NCBI GenBank assembly: GCA_036517235.1
Contig: DATDXL010000042.1
Coordinates: 1 to 17,573 of the forward strand
Source of the DNA: 2-02-FULL-46-13 sp036517235
GTDB lineage: Bacteria > Patescibacteriota > Minisyncoccia > Phycocordibacterales > DSPV01
Direction of reading: 5' to 3'
DNA: 17,573 nt
A program made the translations under genes and the position numbers. The notes below the pieces were generated by a model, which was not told the origin of the DNA, made no database searches, and saw only the letters and a program-made list of their open reading frames with translations. Below are positions 11,946-17,573 of the stretch, one piece after another (position 1 is the stretch's first letter; every line of letters starts with the position of its first letter).

Positions 11946-12218
11946 TTATTTCACAGCATCTTTGAGGGCTTTTGCGGCTCGGAACTTCGGTACTTTCATG
12001 GCGGGGACTTGGATCGTCTCGCCAGTGCGGGGGTTGCGTGCCTGTCGAGCAGCTCTTGCTTTTACTGAAAAAATGCCAAGTCCTGCGACTGAGACCTCAT
12101 CGCCTTTCTTAAGCGTACCGACGATCGAGTCAATCACAGCATCAACAGCTTGCTCAGCTTGCACCTTCGTGCCGCCGATTTTTGCATGGACTGCTTCTGC
12201 GATTCCTTGCTTATTCAT
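11946..12218 (-). CDS. hup: HU-family DNA-binding protein
   Basis: A 90-aa protein, the standard HU length. MNKQGIAEAVHAKIGG (1-16) is the dimerisation helix start; GDEVSVAGLGIFSVKARAARQARNPRTGETI (39-69) contains the beta-arm with P63, which intercalates DNA; MKVPKFRAAKALKDAVK closes the fold. It bends and compacts DNA as a homodimer in the nucleoid. Reading is open to 12272, but ATG 12218 gives the canonical N-terminus. Expression is expected from a promoter about 240 nt upstream through a structured leader, which suggests post-transcriptional control. HU and not IHF is favoured by the overall sequence and the absence of a partner gene. Confidence 0.95.
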   Translation of the reverse strand: MNKQGIAEAVHAKIGGTKVQAEQAVDAVIDSIVGTLKKGDEVSVAGLGIFSVKARAARQARNPRTGETIQVPAMKVPKFRAAKALKDAVK

Positions 12219-12448
12219 GATTTTTTGTTGATTACTAAATAAAGGGTATTCACCGCAGGATAAGCCCAGCATGAGGAACGCGCTTGACGTATCCTCACCC
12301 GCTGGCCTGGCCGGCGGGGTAGTAAACCCTTTGTTCGCGTCGTTCGCTCGGGAAAGAAAAAGTTTGCTTCTCCTTTCCGCTCACTCACTAGCGAATAATT
12401 TTCGACCCTCGGAACGCTTCGGCCTATTTTTAAGCACGAGCCATGTTC
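12219..12448 (-). promoter_or_regulatory. Long structured leader of hup
   Basis: About 230 nt between the predicted start and the hup ATG fold into several hairpins. A 12-bp stem GGAAAGGAGAAG/CTTTTTCTTTCC (12378-12367 with 12362-12351, loop CAAA) pairs fully only in the minus-strand RNA because two positions are G-U there. Others are TGAGGA/TCCTCA (12272-12297), CCCGC/GCGGG (12298-12318) and an outer AAAGGG/CCCTTT (12241-12332). No known riboswitch, RNase P RNA or tmRNA motif is recognised. Confidence 0.5.
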
Positions 12449-12454
12449 GGAAAT

Positions 12455-12482
12455 ATTATATACCCCAGCATTTATAAGGCAA
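12455..12482 (-). promoter_or_regulatory. Candidate hup promoter
   Basis: On the minus strand TTGCCT (12482-12477), 16-nt spacer, TATAAT (12460-12455). The transcription start is expected near 12448. It is the best promoter upstream of hup. Confidence 0.6.
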
Positions 12483-12560
12483 TAAGGCCAAGATATGAAA
12501 AAAACTCTGTAACGGAGCCATATTTTTGTCAAAAGACCTTACTTTTTTGTGAAAAATGAG

Positions 12561-12589
12561 TTGAAAATCCTAGATTCCACGCCTATGAT
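12561..12589 (+). promoter_or_regulatory. Promoter of a candidate small RNA
   Basis: TTGAAA (12561-12566), 17-nt spacer, TATGAT (12584-12589). Predicted start at about 12595-12597. It points away from both neighbouring genes' coding direction. Confidence 0.65.
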
Positions 12590-12595
12590 AGTAGA

Positions 12596-12667
12596 TGAGG
12601 CTAGGTTTGTTGTTTGAAGCAAGGCTTCTGCACACGACCTTTTGTGTGCAGAAGCCCCTTTATTTTA
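12596..12667 (+). ncRNA. Candidate small RNA (about 70 nt) with intrinsic terminator
   Basis: Directly downstream of the promoter at 12561-12589, about 27 nt of unstructured sequence leads into a perfect 13-bp stem GGCTTCTGCACAC (12623-12635) with GTGTGCAGAAGCC (12644-12656), loop 8 nt, followed by CCTTTATTTT. Promoter plus terminator with no credible ORF, on the strand opposite to hup and rny, suggests a small regulatory RNA. The hairpin has no U-tract in the minus direction, so it is not mainly a terminator for rny. The target is unknown. Confidence 0.55.
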
Positions 12668-12681
12668 GGTTTTGTTTGGTA

Positions 12682-14211
12682 TTACCGCGCGAATTCAACA
12701 ACTCTAGTCTCTCGGATAACCGTTACTTTTATCTCACCAGGGTAATGAAGCTCGCCTTCCACTCGTACCGCGATATCGCGCGCCATTTTTGTAGCTTCCA
12801 GGTCGTTTACTTCCGTAGGAGTGACGAAAATCCTTATCTCTCGTCCTGCCTGGAGGGCGTAGGCCTTCTCGACGCCCTTGAATGATTTGGCGATGGCCTC
12901 GAGCTCCTCAAGGCGCTTAAGATAGTTTTCTACGCTATCCCGACGTGCTCCCGGACGAGAACCAGAGATGGCATCGGCGGTCTGCACGATCATGGATTCT
13001 AGCGTTTCGTAAGGATATTCTTCATGATGTGCCTGCATCGCCTTGATGATATCTTCGGATACGCCGAACTTCTGGAGGATCCGCCGGCCTATTTCAACGT
13101 GGGTGCCTTGTACCTCGTGGTCAACGGCTTTGCCAATGTCGTGCAAAAGGGCTCCGGCTTTCGTCACGGAGACATTTGCGCCTAGCTCTTGGGCTATCAT
13201 GCCTGCGACGTGCGCCATTTCTACTGAATGCTGTAGGACGTTTTGGCCATAGCTCGTACGGAAGTGCAGGCGTCCAAGGATAGAGATGAGGCGCGGGTCC
13301 AGATTTATGACTCCTACCTCGTACGTTGCCTGCTGACCCTTTTCTTTTATTATCTTATTGATCTCCGTTTCCGCTTTTTCGACGGCTTTCTCGATCTTTG
13401 CGGGCTGAATGCGGCCATCAATGATGAGCTCTTCAAGCGCAACGCGAGCTATTTGCCTTCGGATCGGGTTAAATGAAGAAATGGTAATGGCGCCCGGGGT
13501 ATCATCGACGATGAGCTCGACGCCGGTGATGCGCTCGAACGCTTTGATGTTACGGCCCTCCTTGCCGATTATTTTCCCCTTTAATTCGTCAGAGGGGATA
13601 GTTACCGTTGTCGTGAGGATGTCCGCCGCCATTGAGTTGCCAAGGCGTTGTATCGAGGCGGTCAGAATCTCACGGGCGCGCGATTCCAGTTTTTCTTCCC
13701 CGTACTGCTCGAGCTTCTGCATTTTTTGGACGAGATCGTCCTCGCTCTGCTTCTCGATGATCTTAATGAGCTCGCCTTTTGCTTCTTCTCGGCTGAGGCT
13801 CGCGATCTTTTCCATCTCGGAGAGTTTCTGGGTTTCCATCTGGTCTACTCGCTCTTTGACCTTCTTCACTTCAACGACTTTTGTTTTTATTTCCTCAACT
13901 TCTTTGTCTATGTCAGTCTGCCGCTTGTCCAACAGCTCTTCCTTTTTTATCAATCTATCTTCCGTTTTTTTGAGCTTCTCCTCCTTTTCCTTCATCTCCG
14001 CGCGCGTTTCCTTCAACGTCTCGTCCGCGCGTTTTTCTGATTCCGCGACGATACGCTTGGCATCCTCCTTGGCTTCAAGCATCATCTGCTTGATCTCAAG
14101 TTCCATGGACCCTTTTTTGCCCAAGGAAATAATCAGTCTCAGATAATAACCGAGCGCAACTCCCGCGAGCGTGCCAAGCCCCGCGAGGAGCAGTACTATT
14201 TTAAGTGACAT
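12682..14211 (-). CDS. rny: Ribonuclease Y
   Basis: A 509-aa membrane-anchored endoribonuclease that starts mRNA decay. An N-terminal transmembrane helix (4-28) is followed by a long charged coiled coil (about 35-190), a KH domain (about 205-260, with DELKGKIIGKEGRNIKAFE at 208-226, a conservative variant of the usual GRIIGREGRNI), and an HD domain (about 325-420) with HSVEMAHVAG, LLHDIGKA (H357-D358), AHHEE and TADAISGSRPGARRD. The C-terminal domain ends VIRETRVVEFAR, as in the family. Full length. It is expressed as a single unit between clpP and hup, both on the same strand. A hairpin of 6 bp sits 3 nt before the start codon. No Shine-Dalgarno is visible. Confidence 0.97.
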   Translation of the reverse strand: MSLKIVLLLAGLGTLAGVALGYYLRLIISLGKKGSMELEIKQMMLEAKEDAKRIVAESEKRADETLKETRAEMKEKEEKLKKTEDRLIKKEELLDKRQTDIDKEVEEIKTKVVEVKKVKERVDQMETQKLSEMEKIASLSREEAKGELIKIIEKQSEDDLVQKMQKLEQYGEEKLESRAREILTASIQRLGNSMAADILTTTVTIPSDELKGKIIGKEGRNIKAFERITGVELIVDDTPGAITISSFNPIRRQIARVALEELIIDGRIQPAKIEKAVEKAETEINKIIKEKGQQATYEVGVINLDPRLISILGRLHFRTSYGQNVLQHSVEMAHVAGMIAQELGANVSVTKAGALLHDIGKAVDHEVQGTHVEIGRRILQKFGVSEDIIKAMQAHHEEYPYETLESMIVQTADAISGSRPGARRDSVENYLKRLEELEAIAKSFKGVEKAYALQAGREIRIFVTPTEVNDLEATKMARDIAVRVEGELHYPGEIKVTVIRETRVVEFAR

Positions 14212-14214
14212 AAT

Positions 14215-14230
14215 GCGAAAGAGATTTCGC
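14215..14230 (-). promoter_or_regulatory. Hairpin at the rny translation start
   Basis: GCGAAA (14215-14220) pairs with TTTCGC (14225-14230), loop 4 nt; on the mRNA it ends 3 nt before the ATG at 14211. It would hide the ribosome landing site. The rest of the 14231-14426 stretch shows only a poor promoter candidate (CATACT, minus strand, near 14264-14269) and no gene. Confidence 0.45.
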
Positions 14231-14426
14231 TTTGTTAGATTGCGATTCCCGCTACGTGTGTTGAGAGAGTATGAATTACCTTACGTTTGATGGTTGCAGT
14301 CGTTTTTCTCATCCTCGGAACCGGTTTGCCTTTAAAACGAAATCTTCAAATTAATTCCAGTAACTTCTCCATACTACCTTGTCTTTCTGTGCTTGTCTAC
14401 TTGCCCTTTTGATTCTCGGAGAATGT

Positions 14427-14458
14427 AAAACCCCTCTGCATTGGCAGAGGGGTTTTTT
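14427..14458. terminator. Bidirectional intrinsic terminator after clpP
   Basis: AAAACCCCTCTGC (14427-14439) with GCAGAGGGGTTTT (14444-14456), 13 bp perfect, loop ATTG. On the minus strand it lies just past the clpP stop and ends in TTTT; on the plus strand it is followed by T to 14458 (run of six T). Confidence 0.88.
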
Positions 14459-14461
14459 GCT

Positions 14462-15064
14462 TTACGTTAGGTCTAATTTCGTTTTGTGTATTTCGTCGAT
14501 AATCCCGTATTTTTTGGCTGCCTCGGCATCTAGGAAGAAATCTCTATCGACATCTTTCTCTATTCTCGAGAGTGGTTGCCCGCTCGTTTTTGCGAGTATT
14601 TTATTGAGAACTTCGCGATTTTTGAGTATGCGCCGTGCGCTGATCTCGATATCGCTCGCCTGGCCTTCGGCGCCGCCATGAGGCTGATGGATCATGATCT
14701 CGGCATTGGGAAGCGCGAAACGTTTCCCCTTTTTTCCTGAAGAGAGGATGACCGCCCCCATCGAGGCTGCCATGCCGACGCAGACCGTCGCGACGTCGGG
14801 CTTGATGTAGCTCATGGTATCGATGATCGCAAGCCCTGAGGTGACCTGTCCTCCAGGAGAGTTAACATAGAGGAAAATATCCTTTTTCGAATCTTCGGAG
14901 GCAAGGAAAAGGAGCTGTGCGATGGTTATATTCGCCACATGGTCATCAATAGGTCCGCCGAGGAATATGATGCGCTCCTTGAGGAGGCGCGAGTAGATAT
15001 CGTAGGCACGTTCGCCATATTGAGACTTTTCGATAACGGTGGGGATGAGGATTTGGTTTTTCAT
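14462..15064 (-). CDS. clpP: ATP-dependent Clp protease proteolytic subunit ClpP
   Basis: A 200-aa serine protease subunit that forms the double heptameric ClpP barrel and works with Clp ATPases. Motifs: GERAYDIYSRLLKERIIFLG (17-36), YVNSPGG (66-72) and the catalytic triad S101 (VGMAASMGAVIL), H126 (MIHQPHGG) and D175 (DVDRDFFL), spaced by 25 and 49 residues exactly as in B. subtilis ClpP (S98, H123, D172). Reading is open to 15133, but ATG 15064 gives the canonical MKNQILIPTVIEKSQYGERAY start. No propeptide is evident. It has a strong promoter with a leader of about 25 nt and its own terminator; no clpX is adjacent. Confidence 0.97.
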   Translation of the reverse strand: MKNQILIPTVIEKSQYGERAYDIYSRLLKERIIFLGGPIDDHVANITIAQLLFLASEDSKKDIFLYVNSPGGQVTSGLAIIDTMSYIKPDVATVCVGMAASMGAVILSSGKKGKRFALPNAEIMIHQPHGGAEGQASDIEISARRILKNREVLNKILAKTSGQPLSRIEKDVDRDFFLDAEAAKKYGIIDEIHKTKLDLT

Positions 15065-15096
15065 ATATGTAGATAGGTTAAAAGAATAGTGGGGAA

Positions 15097-15125
15097 AGTA
15101 TAGCAGAGATTTTTTCGTTTGACAA
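15097..15125 (-). promoter_or_regulatory. clpP promoter
   Basis: On the minus strand TTGTCA (15125-15120), 17-nt spacer, TGC-extended TATACT (15102-15097). Start expected near 15090, giving a leader of about 25 nt without a Shine-Dalgarno. The best promoter in the window. Confidence 0.8.
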
Positions 15126-15186
15126 ATAATCATTTCTCTGATAATTGTTGTCTACAAATGTACTTTATCATCAATCGCTTATCGTT

Positions 15187-15486
15187 ATGAGAAAGAAAAC
15201 CAGGAAAAACCTCCGACCCGAATTTGTAGAGCGGAAGGCGCAAGCGTTTTTGGACAGGAAGTTTCCAGCGTGGAAGGGAAATCTGTTCGCCGAAAATGCC
15301 GTTGGGAAATTTCGCAGAGGTGCCCCAGGGGTTACATGGCATGTGGATATTCGCAGCGTGAGCGTGGATCGAATAGTTGGTGAGATGGGATTGCATCCGG
15401 ACGGGAAGGTCTTCTACTGCACAAAGAAAGAATCATTGTTTTATTCAATCTCAGAAGCATTTCACATAGAACAAGGCGTTAAATAA
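15187..15486 (+). CDS. Hypothetical protein, 99 aa
   Basis: Not recognised. It is a small basic protein: N-terminus MRKKTRKNLRPEFVERKAQ, then FLDRKFPAWKGNLFAENAVGKFRRGAPGVTWHVDIRSVSVDRIVGEMGL and a C-terminal HPDGKVFYCTKKESLFYSISEAFHIEQGVK. There is no signal peptide or membrane segment, one Cys, and no obvious metal site. ATG 15187 is preferred over the open reading from 15145 because translation upstream looks non-coding. Evidence that it is real: a plausible intact frame in an otherwise empty stretch, and an intrinsic terminator 12 nt after its stop. It is divergent from clpP. Function unknown. Confidence 0.6.
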   Translation: MRKKTRKNLRPEFVERKAQAFLDRKFPAWKGNLFAENAVGKFRRGAPGVTWHVDIRSVSVDRIVGEMGLHPDGKVFYCTKKESLFYSISEAFHIEQGVK

Positions 15487-15497
15487 CAACATTTACC

Positions 15498-15532
15498 AAG
15501 CGGGCCGATTGAAGGTTCGCTTTTCTTTTTTT
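15498..15532 (+). terminator. Intrinsic terminator after the 99-aa gene
   Basis: AAGCG-GGCC (15498-15506) pairs with GGTT-CGCTT (15514-15522) through 9 pairs including two G-U, followed by TTCTTTTTTT. Confidence 0.8.
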
Positions 15533-15620
15533 AACACAAAAAGGTACACTAGATGTAGTACAGTATCAATTTTGCGTTGCCATTTTCCATTTTGATTTTT
15601 TAATTTTAACTTTCATCTCC

Positions 15621-16322
15621 ATGAGACTCCACAATTTTTTTCTAGAGCAGAAGCTTAAGAATGTCGCGAGCGGCGAGATACTCGTCGCCGATCCCGAGAA
15701 GATTCATCAATGGTTACGCGTGTTTCGTTTCGGTCCGGGCGATCGCATCGTCCTTCTCGATGACTCCGGATTCGAGTTCGAGTCGGAGTTTGTTGCGATA
15801 AGCCCCGGCGGTGCGACACTGCGCATACTTGAGGCGCGGGAGAACATGAAAATGCCGCTACAGGAAGTATTTCTCTTTCAATCGCTCATCAAGAACGACA
15901 AGTTCGAGTGGATACTGCAGAAAGCGACCGAACTTGGAGTATCTCGGGTTATGCCTATCCTTGCCGACCGGAGCGAGAAGAAAAATCTCAATCTCGCGCG
16001 GTGCAAGAAGATCGTGACAGAAGCTGCCGAGCAGTGCGGCAGGGGACGTTTGCCTAAGTTCTATGAGGTGATGAAGCTTGAAGAGTCATTCGACCAGTAT
16101 GATGCCAAGGCAGTCGTATTCCATCCTGACGCGCCACGCTTTGACAAGCGAGATTTTCTCAACGATAAGCGTCTTGCGGTATTCATCGGGCCTGAAGGGG
16201 GATGGAGTGACCGCGAGCTCTCCCTTTTTAAAGAGAAAAGTGTCTCGATCTATTCATTCAGTTCACTTGTGCTTCGCAGCGAGACTGCCGCGATAGCCAT
16301 CTCCTCTCTCATTTTGCTCTAG
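15621..16322 (+). CDS. rsmE: 16S rRNA (uracil(1498)-N(3))-methyltransferase RsmE
   Basis: A 233-aa SPOUT-class methyltransferase that methylates N3 of U1498 in helix 44 of 16S rRNA, using SAM. An N-terminal PUA-like domain (about 1-70, with HQWLRVFRFGPGDRIVLLDDSG) precedes the knotted catalytic domain: LIKNDKFEWILQKATELGV (89-107), EAAEQCGRGRLP (134-145), the SAM-binding FIGPEGGWSDREL (188-200) and LVLRSETAAIAISSLIL (216-232). The family usually reads LRTETA where this has LRSETA. Slightly shorter than the typical 240-250 aa. ATG 15621 gives the usual MRLHNFF start; the sequence before it is T-rich with no Shine-Dalgarno. Confidence 0.95.
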   Translation: MRLHNFFLEQKLKNVASGEILVADPEKIHQWLRVFRFGPGDRIVLLDDSGFEFESEFVAISPGGATLRILEARENMKMPLQEVFLFQSLIKNDKFEWILQKATELGVSRVMPILADRSEKKNLNLARCKKIVTEAAEQCGRGRLPKFYEVMKLEESFDQYDAKAVVFHPDAPRFDKRDFLNDKRLAVFIGPEGGWSDRELSLFKEKSVSIYSFSSLVLRSETAAIAISSLILL

Positions 16323-16392
16323 AAAGTTGCATTGCAGGCGAGGACTATTTGACTTGGTTGCGTTTGAATGTGGGCTCTATGTATATAAGGTA

Positions 16393-16432
16393 TATATGCT
16401 AACTTCACGCTATAGCGTGAAGTTAGCATATA
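16393..16432. repeat. 40-bp perfect palindrome, left copy
   Basis: Two 20-bp halves, the first being TATATGCTAACTTCACGCTA, with no spacer and no mismatch. An almost identical copy lies at 17095-17134. The two copies bracket the PaaX/Cas2-like gene. This copy is 84 bp past that gene's stop codon. Confidence 0.95.
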
Positions 16433-16463
16433 CCCCCGTTGTGTTTATGATCCAACACCAGAA

Positions 16464-16487
16464 CACCCTGCGCTTGTGCGCAGGGTG
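16464..16487. terminator. Strong hairpin between rsmE and the Cas2-like gene
   Basis: CACCCTGCGC (16464-16473) and GCGCAGGGTG (16478-16487), 10 bp perfect, loop TTGT. The genes are convergent here, so it may stop transcripts from both sides, although U-tracts are weak (GTTT on plus, TT on minus). A smaller hairpin GTGTT/AACAC lies at 16441-16458. Confidence 0.55.
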
Positions 16488-16516
16488 GTTTACACGTGGG
16501 ACGAGGAAAGAAACAA

Positions 16517-17095
16517 TTATGCTATGCCGAAACGTTTTTTGATAGCAACGTCATTTTCTATGGAATCGACAATAAGGTAGAGGAGATCTTTTCCAACCCT
16601 GAAGTCAGCTTTGAGTAGCGCTACGAGGTCTTCGCAATCGTAGGGGTATACCCAAACGCTGTCCTGCAGACGAATAAATCCTATTGAGAGCAATGTGGTT
16701 CGGATCTTGTCGCGCAAATTCTTTCTATACTCGGGAATATCAAAGACAAGCATGCGCCACTTGTGGTCCCATCGTCTTGGCTTTTTGGTTTTATATTCGG
16801 TAAGTTCAAGGTGGCGCAATTTTGCTTCTCCTTTTGCAGTGAGACGGAGAAATCCTTTCTCGTCGTGTGAGAGCAATCCGACTTCAATGAGGCGTTTTCG
16901 TGCGCGGTTGATATTACCAGTTTCCCGGTAACCTTGTTTAGGATTGATGATACCAAGTTTGGAAAGCATTTGTACGGCATTTGGTGCAATAGCGGCAAAC
17001 GCAAGGAGTCCCGCAGTTCCGACGACTCCGAGAATTATCTTTTGCAAGTTTTTCCTCCGTTGTCTTTTACGCGACGCCTTTTCGAGATTCCCCAT
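16517..17095 (-). CDS. PaaX-like winged-helix protein with Cas2-like domain, membrane-anchored
   Basis: A 192-aa protein. A basic N-terminus (SRKRQRRKNLQK) is followed by a hydrophobic helix (about 19-40, IILGVVGTAGLLAFAAIAPNAV), a winged-helix region (about 60-95, RETGNINRARKRLIEVGLLSHDEKGFLRLTAKG), and a ferredoxin-like Cas2-type domain (about 108-190): WDHKWRMLVFDIPEYRKNLRDKIRTTLLSIGF, QDSVWVYPYDCEDLVALL, LLYLIVDSI. D119 of VFDIP matches the Cas2 metal-binding Asp position. Such proteins occur outside CRISPR loci and are often labelled Cas2 or PaaX; no cas1 or array is present here. ATG 17095 lies at the edge of the right palindrome; longer readings only translate the palindrome. A regulator or nuclease role is undetermined. 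Confidence 0.8.
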   Translation of the reverse strand: MGNLEKASRKRQRRKNLQKIILGVVGTAGLLAFAAIAPNAVQMLSKLGIINPKQGYRETGNINRARKRLIEVGLLSHDEKGFLRLTAKGEAKLRHLELTEYKTKKPRRWDHKWRMLVFDIPEYRKNLRDKIRTTLLSIGFIRLQDSVWVYPYDCEDLVALLKADFRVGKDLLYLIVDSIENDVAIKKRFGIA

Positions 17096-17135
17096 ATATG
17101 CTAACTTTACGCTATAGCGTGAAGTTAGCATATAT
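17094..17135. repeat. 40-bp palindrome, right copy
   Basis: Positions 17095-17134 match the left copy at 39 of 40 positions (T at 17108 in place of C), and an extra A-T pair extends it to 17094-17135. It overlaps the start codon of the Cas2-like gene on one side and abuts the -35 box of the rightward promoter (17135) on the other. Confidence 0.93.
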
Positions 17136-17164
17136 TGACGATACACTGTGAGACGTGGTACACT
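17135..17164 (+). promoter_or_regulatory. Promoter of the partial gene at the right edge
   Basis: TTGACG (17135-17140), 18-nt spacer, TACACT (17159-17164). Start expected near 17171. Its -35 touches the palindrome, so anything binding the palindrome could block it. Confidence 0.6.
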
Positions 17165-17170
17165 ATTCGA

Positions 17171-17286
17171 CGGAATAGCGGAATAGCCAGAAGCTAAAAA
17201 CAGGGTTTTTCCGGACTGTTCCTCAACAAAAACAAACAACCCTCATCCGCCATAAGCGGACGGGCAAAAAAAAGAAAGGTATCCTT
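17171..17286 (+). promoter_or_regulatory. Hairpin-bearing 5' leader with Shine-Dalgarno
   Basis: About 115 nt containing AAAAAC/GTTTTT (17196-17210) and TCCGC/GCGGA (17246-17260), then an A-rich stretch and AGAAAGG about 8 nt before the ATG. CGGAATAG is repeated in tandem near 17171-17186. One of the few clear Shine-Dalgarno sequences in the window. Confidence 0.45.
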
Positions 17287-17573
17287 ATGAAAAATGGGGC
17301 GCCCCTAGTCAGTTACGCCAGTGACCTTGAGCAGAAGCGTTTGACGCTTGCCGGAAGGTTTGTTACCGAAGCACGGTATCTGTCAGACGAGCAAATCGCC
17401 ACTCTGCTCCAAAACCAGAACCAAGATCAGATTCCCGAGTTGATGACGCTTGTGGCTCGCCTCGGGCGCGATCAGCGGATTGCGGTTATGAGTACTGCCG
17501 AAGCAGGCCCACGCATCACAATCCCCGGAACGCTTGCCAAAGAATGGGAAGTGTTTTGGAAGACCGAGTACGA
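17287..17573 (+). CDS. Unrecognised protein, N-terminal 95 residues
   Basis: An open frame that runs off the right edge with no stop. It begins MKNGAPLVSYASDLEQKRLT and contains AGRFVTEARYLSDEQIATLLQNQNQDQIPELMTLVARLGRDQRIAVMSTAEAGPRITIPGTLAKEWEVFWKTEY. It is soluble, rather Gln-rich at 42-48, with no recognised motif. The codon pattern is more GC-rich than its neighbours, and the start has a real Shine-Dalgarno plus an upstream promoter, so it is probably a true gene. No function is assigned. Confidence 0.65.
   Translation, partial: MKNGAPLVSYASDLEQKRLTLAGRFVTEARYLSDEQIATLLQNQNQDQIPELMTLVARLGRDQRIAVMSTAEAGPRITIPGTLAKEWEVFWKTEY

Noticed and set aside
12219..12480. RNase P RNA, tmRNA or SRP RNA in the hup leader
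   Set aside because: None of the conserved core motifs of these RNAs could be found on either strand.
12595..12885. 96-aa plus-strand frame over the end of rny
   Set aside because: It has a -10 box close to its ATG, but runs through a strong terminator hairpin and then antisense to the conserved RNase Y C-terminus. The small-RNA reading is preferred.
13409..14146. 245-aa Ser/Phe-rich plus-strand frame
   Set aside because: It is antisense to the Lys/Glu-rich coiled coil of RNase Y, whose codons create Ser/Phe/Leu frames on the other strand.
16517..17095. CRISPR-Cas locus suggested by the Cas2-like domain
   Set aside because: No cas1, no effector and no regularly spaced repeats. The N-terminal membrane helix and winged helix place it with PaaX-like proteins.
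16517..17239. 240-aa version of the Cas2-like protein
   Set aside because: Residues before ATG 17095 would translate the palindrome (MLTSRYSVKLAY), which also appears as a spurious frame at the left copy. The 192-aa form fits the family.

Overview
The window most resembles a chromosomal segment of a reduced-genome bacterium of the Candidate Phyla Radiation (Patescibacteria, probably a Parcubacteria lineage). This is inferred from gene content, not from a marker phylogeny. The supporting signs are: an RNHCP zinc-ribbon protein, a membrane-anchored PaaX/Cas2-like protein, small MutY and Nth proteins without their Fe-S cluster cysteines, HTH plus LAGLIDADG-like orphan proteins beside tRNA genes, tRNA genes with no encoded CCA, and many genes whose -10 box lies only 4-9 nt from the start codon. 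No plasmid, prophage or CRISPR array is visible.

Layout. 1-1527: the start of a NYN-domain gene and rpsO (minus), then a divergent Xer-type tyrosine recombinase. 1528-2953: exonuclease III/AP endonuclease and about 400 bp of structured non-coding DNA. 2954-4565: a tRNA-Arg(UCG)-cca unit on the minus strand. 4612-5374: HTH/LAGLIDADG-like gene A followed by tRNA-Gly(GCC). 5379-6254: a repeat-bearing gap, yraN, and tRNA-Pro(UGG) inside a perfect 22-bp inverted repeat. 6307-8984: a tight plus-strand run of a GDP-L-fucose synthase-like gene, nth, mutY and the RNHCP gene. 8997-10172: an anchored trypsin-like protease (minus). 10244-10994: paralogous HTH/LAGLIDADG-like gene B followed by tRNA-Gly(UCC). 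11002-11148: a cluster of tiny-loop palindromes ending in a tRNA-Gly 3' fragment. 11186-15064: minus-strand DedA, HU (with a long structured leader), RNase Y and ClpP genes, with a candidate small RNA on the plus strand. 15187-16322: an orphan 99-aa gene and rsmE. 16393-17135: a PaaX/Cas2-like gene bracketed by two near-identical 40-bp palindromes. 17287-end: an unrecognised partial gene.

How the genes fit together. Much of the window is RNA metabolism and quality control: tRNAs and the CCA-adding enzyme that completes them, RNase Y, RsmE, S15 and ClpP. DNA base-excision repair is also represented (Xth, Nth, MutY). The most unusual material is (i) the two paralogous HTH/LAGLIDADG-like genes, each directly upstream of a tRNA-Gly gene, one ending inside the tRNA promoter; (ii) the palindrome-bracketed Cas2-like gene; (iii) the tRNA-Pro gene whose acceptor stem continues into flanking DNA as one helix; (iv) a short TGTCCTTTATA-type repeat that clusters between 2.5 and 5.6 kb and has expanded in frame within cca; and (v) widespread leaderless-type promoters.
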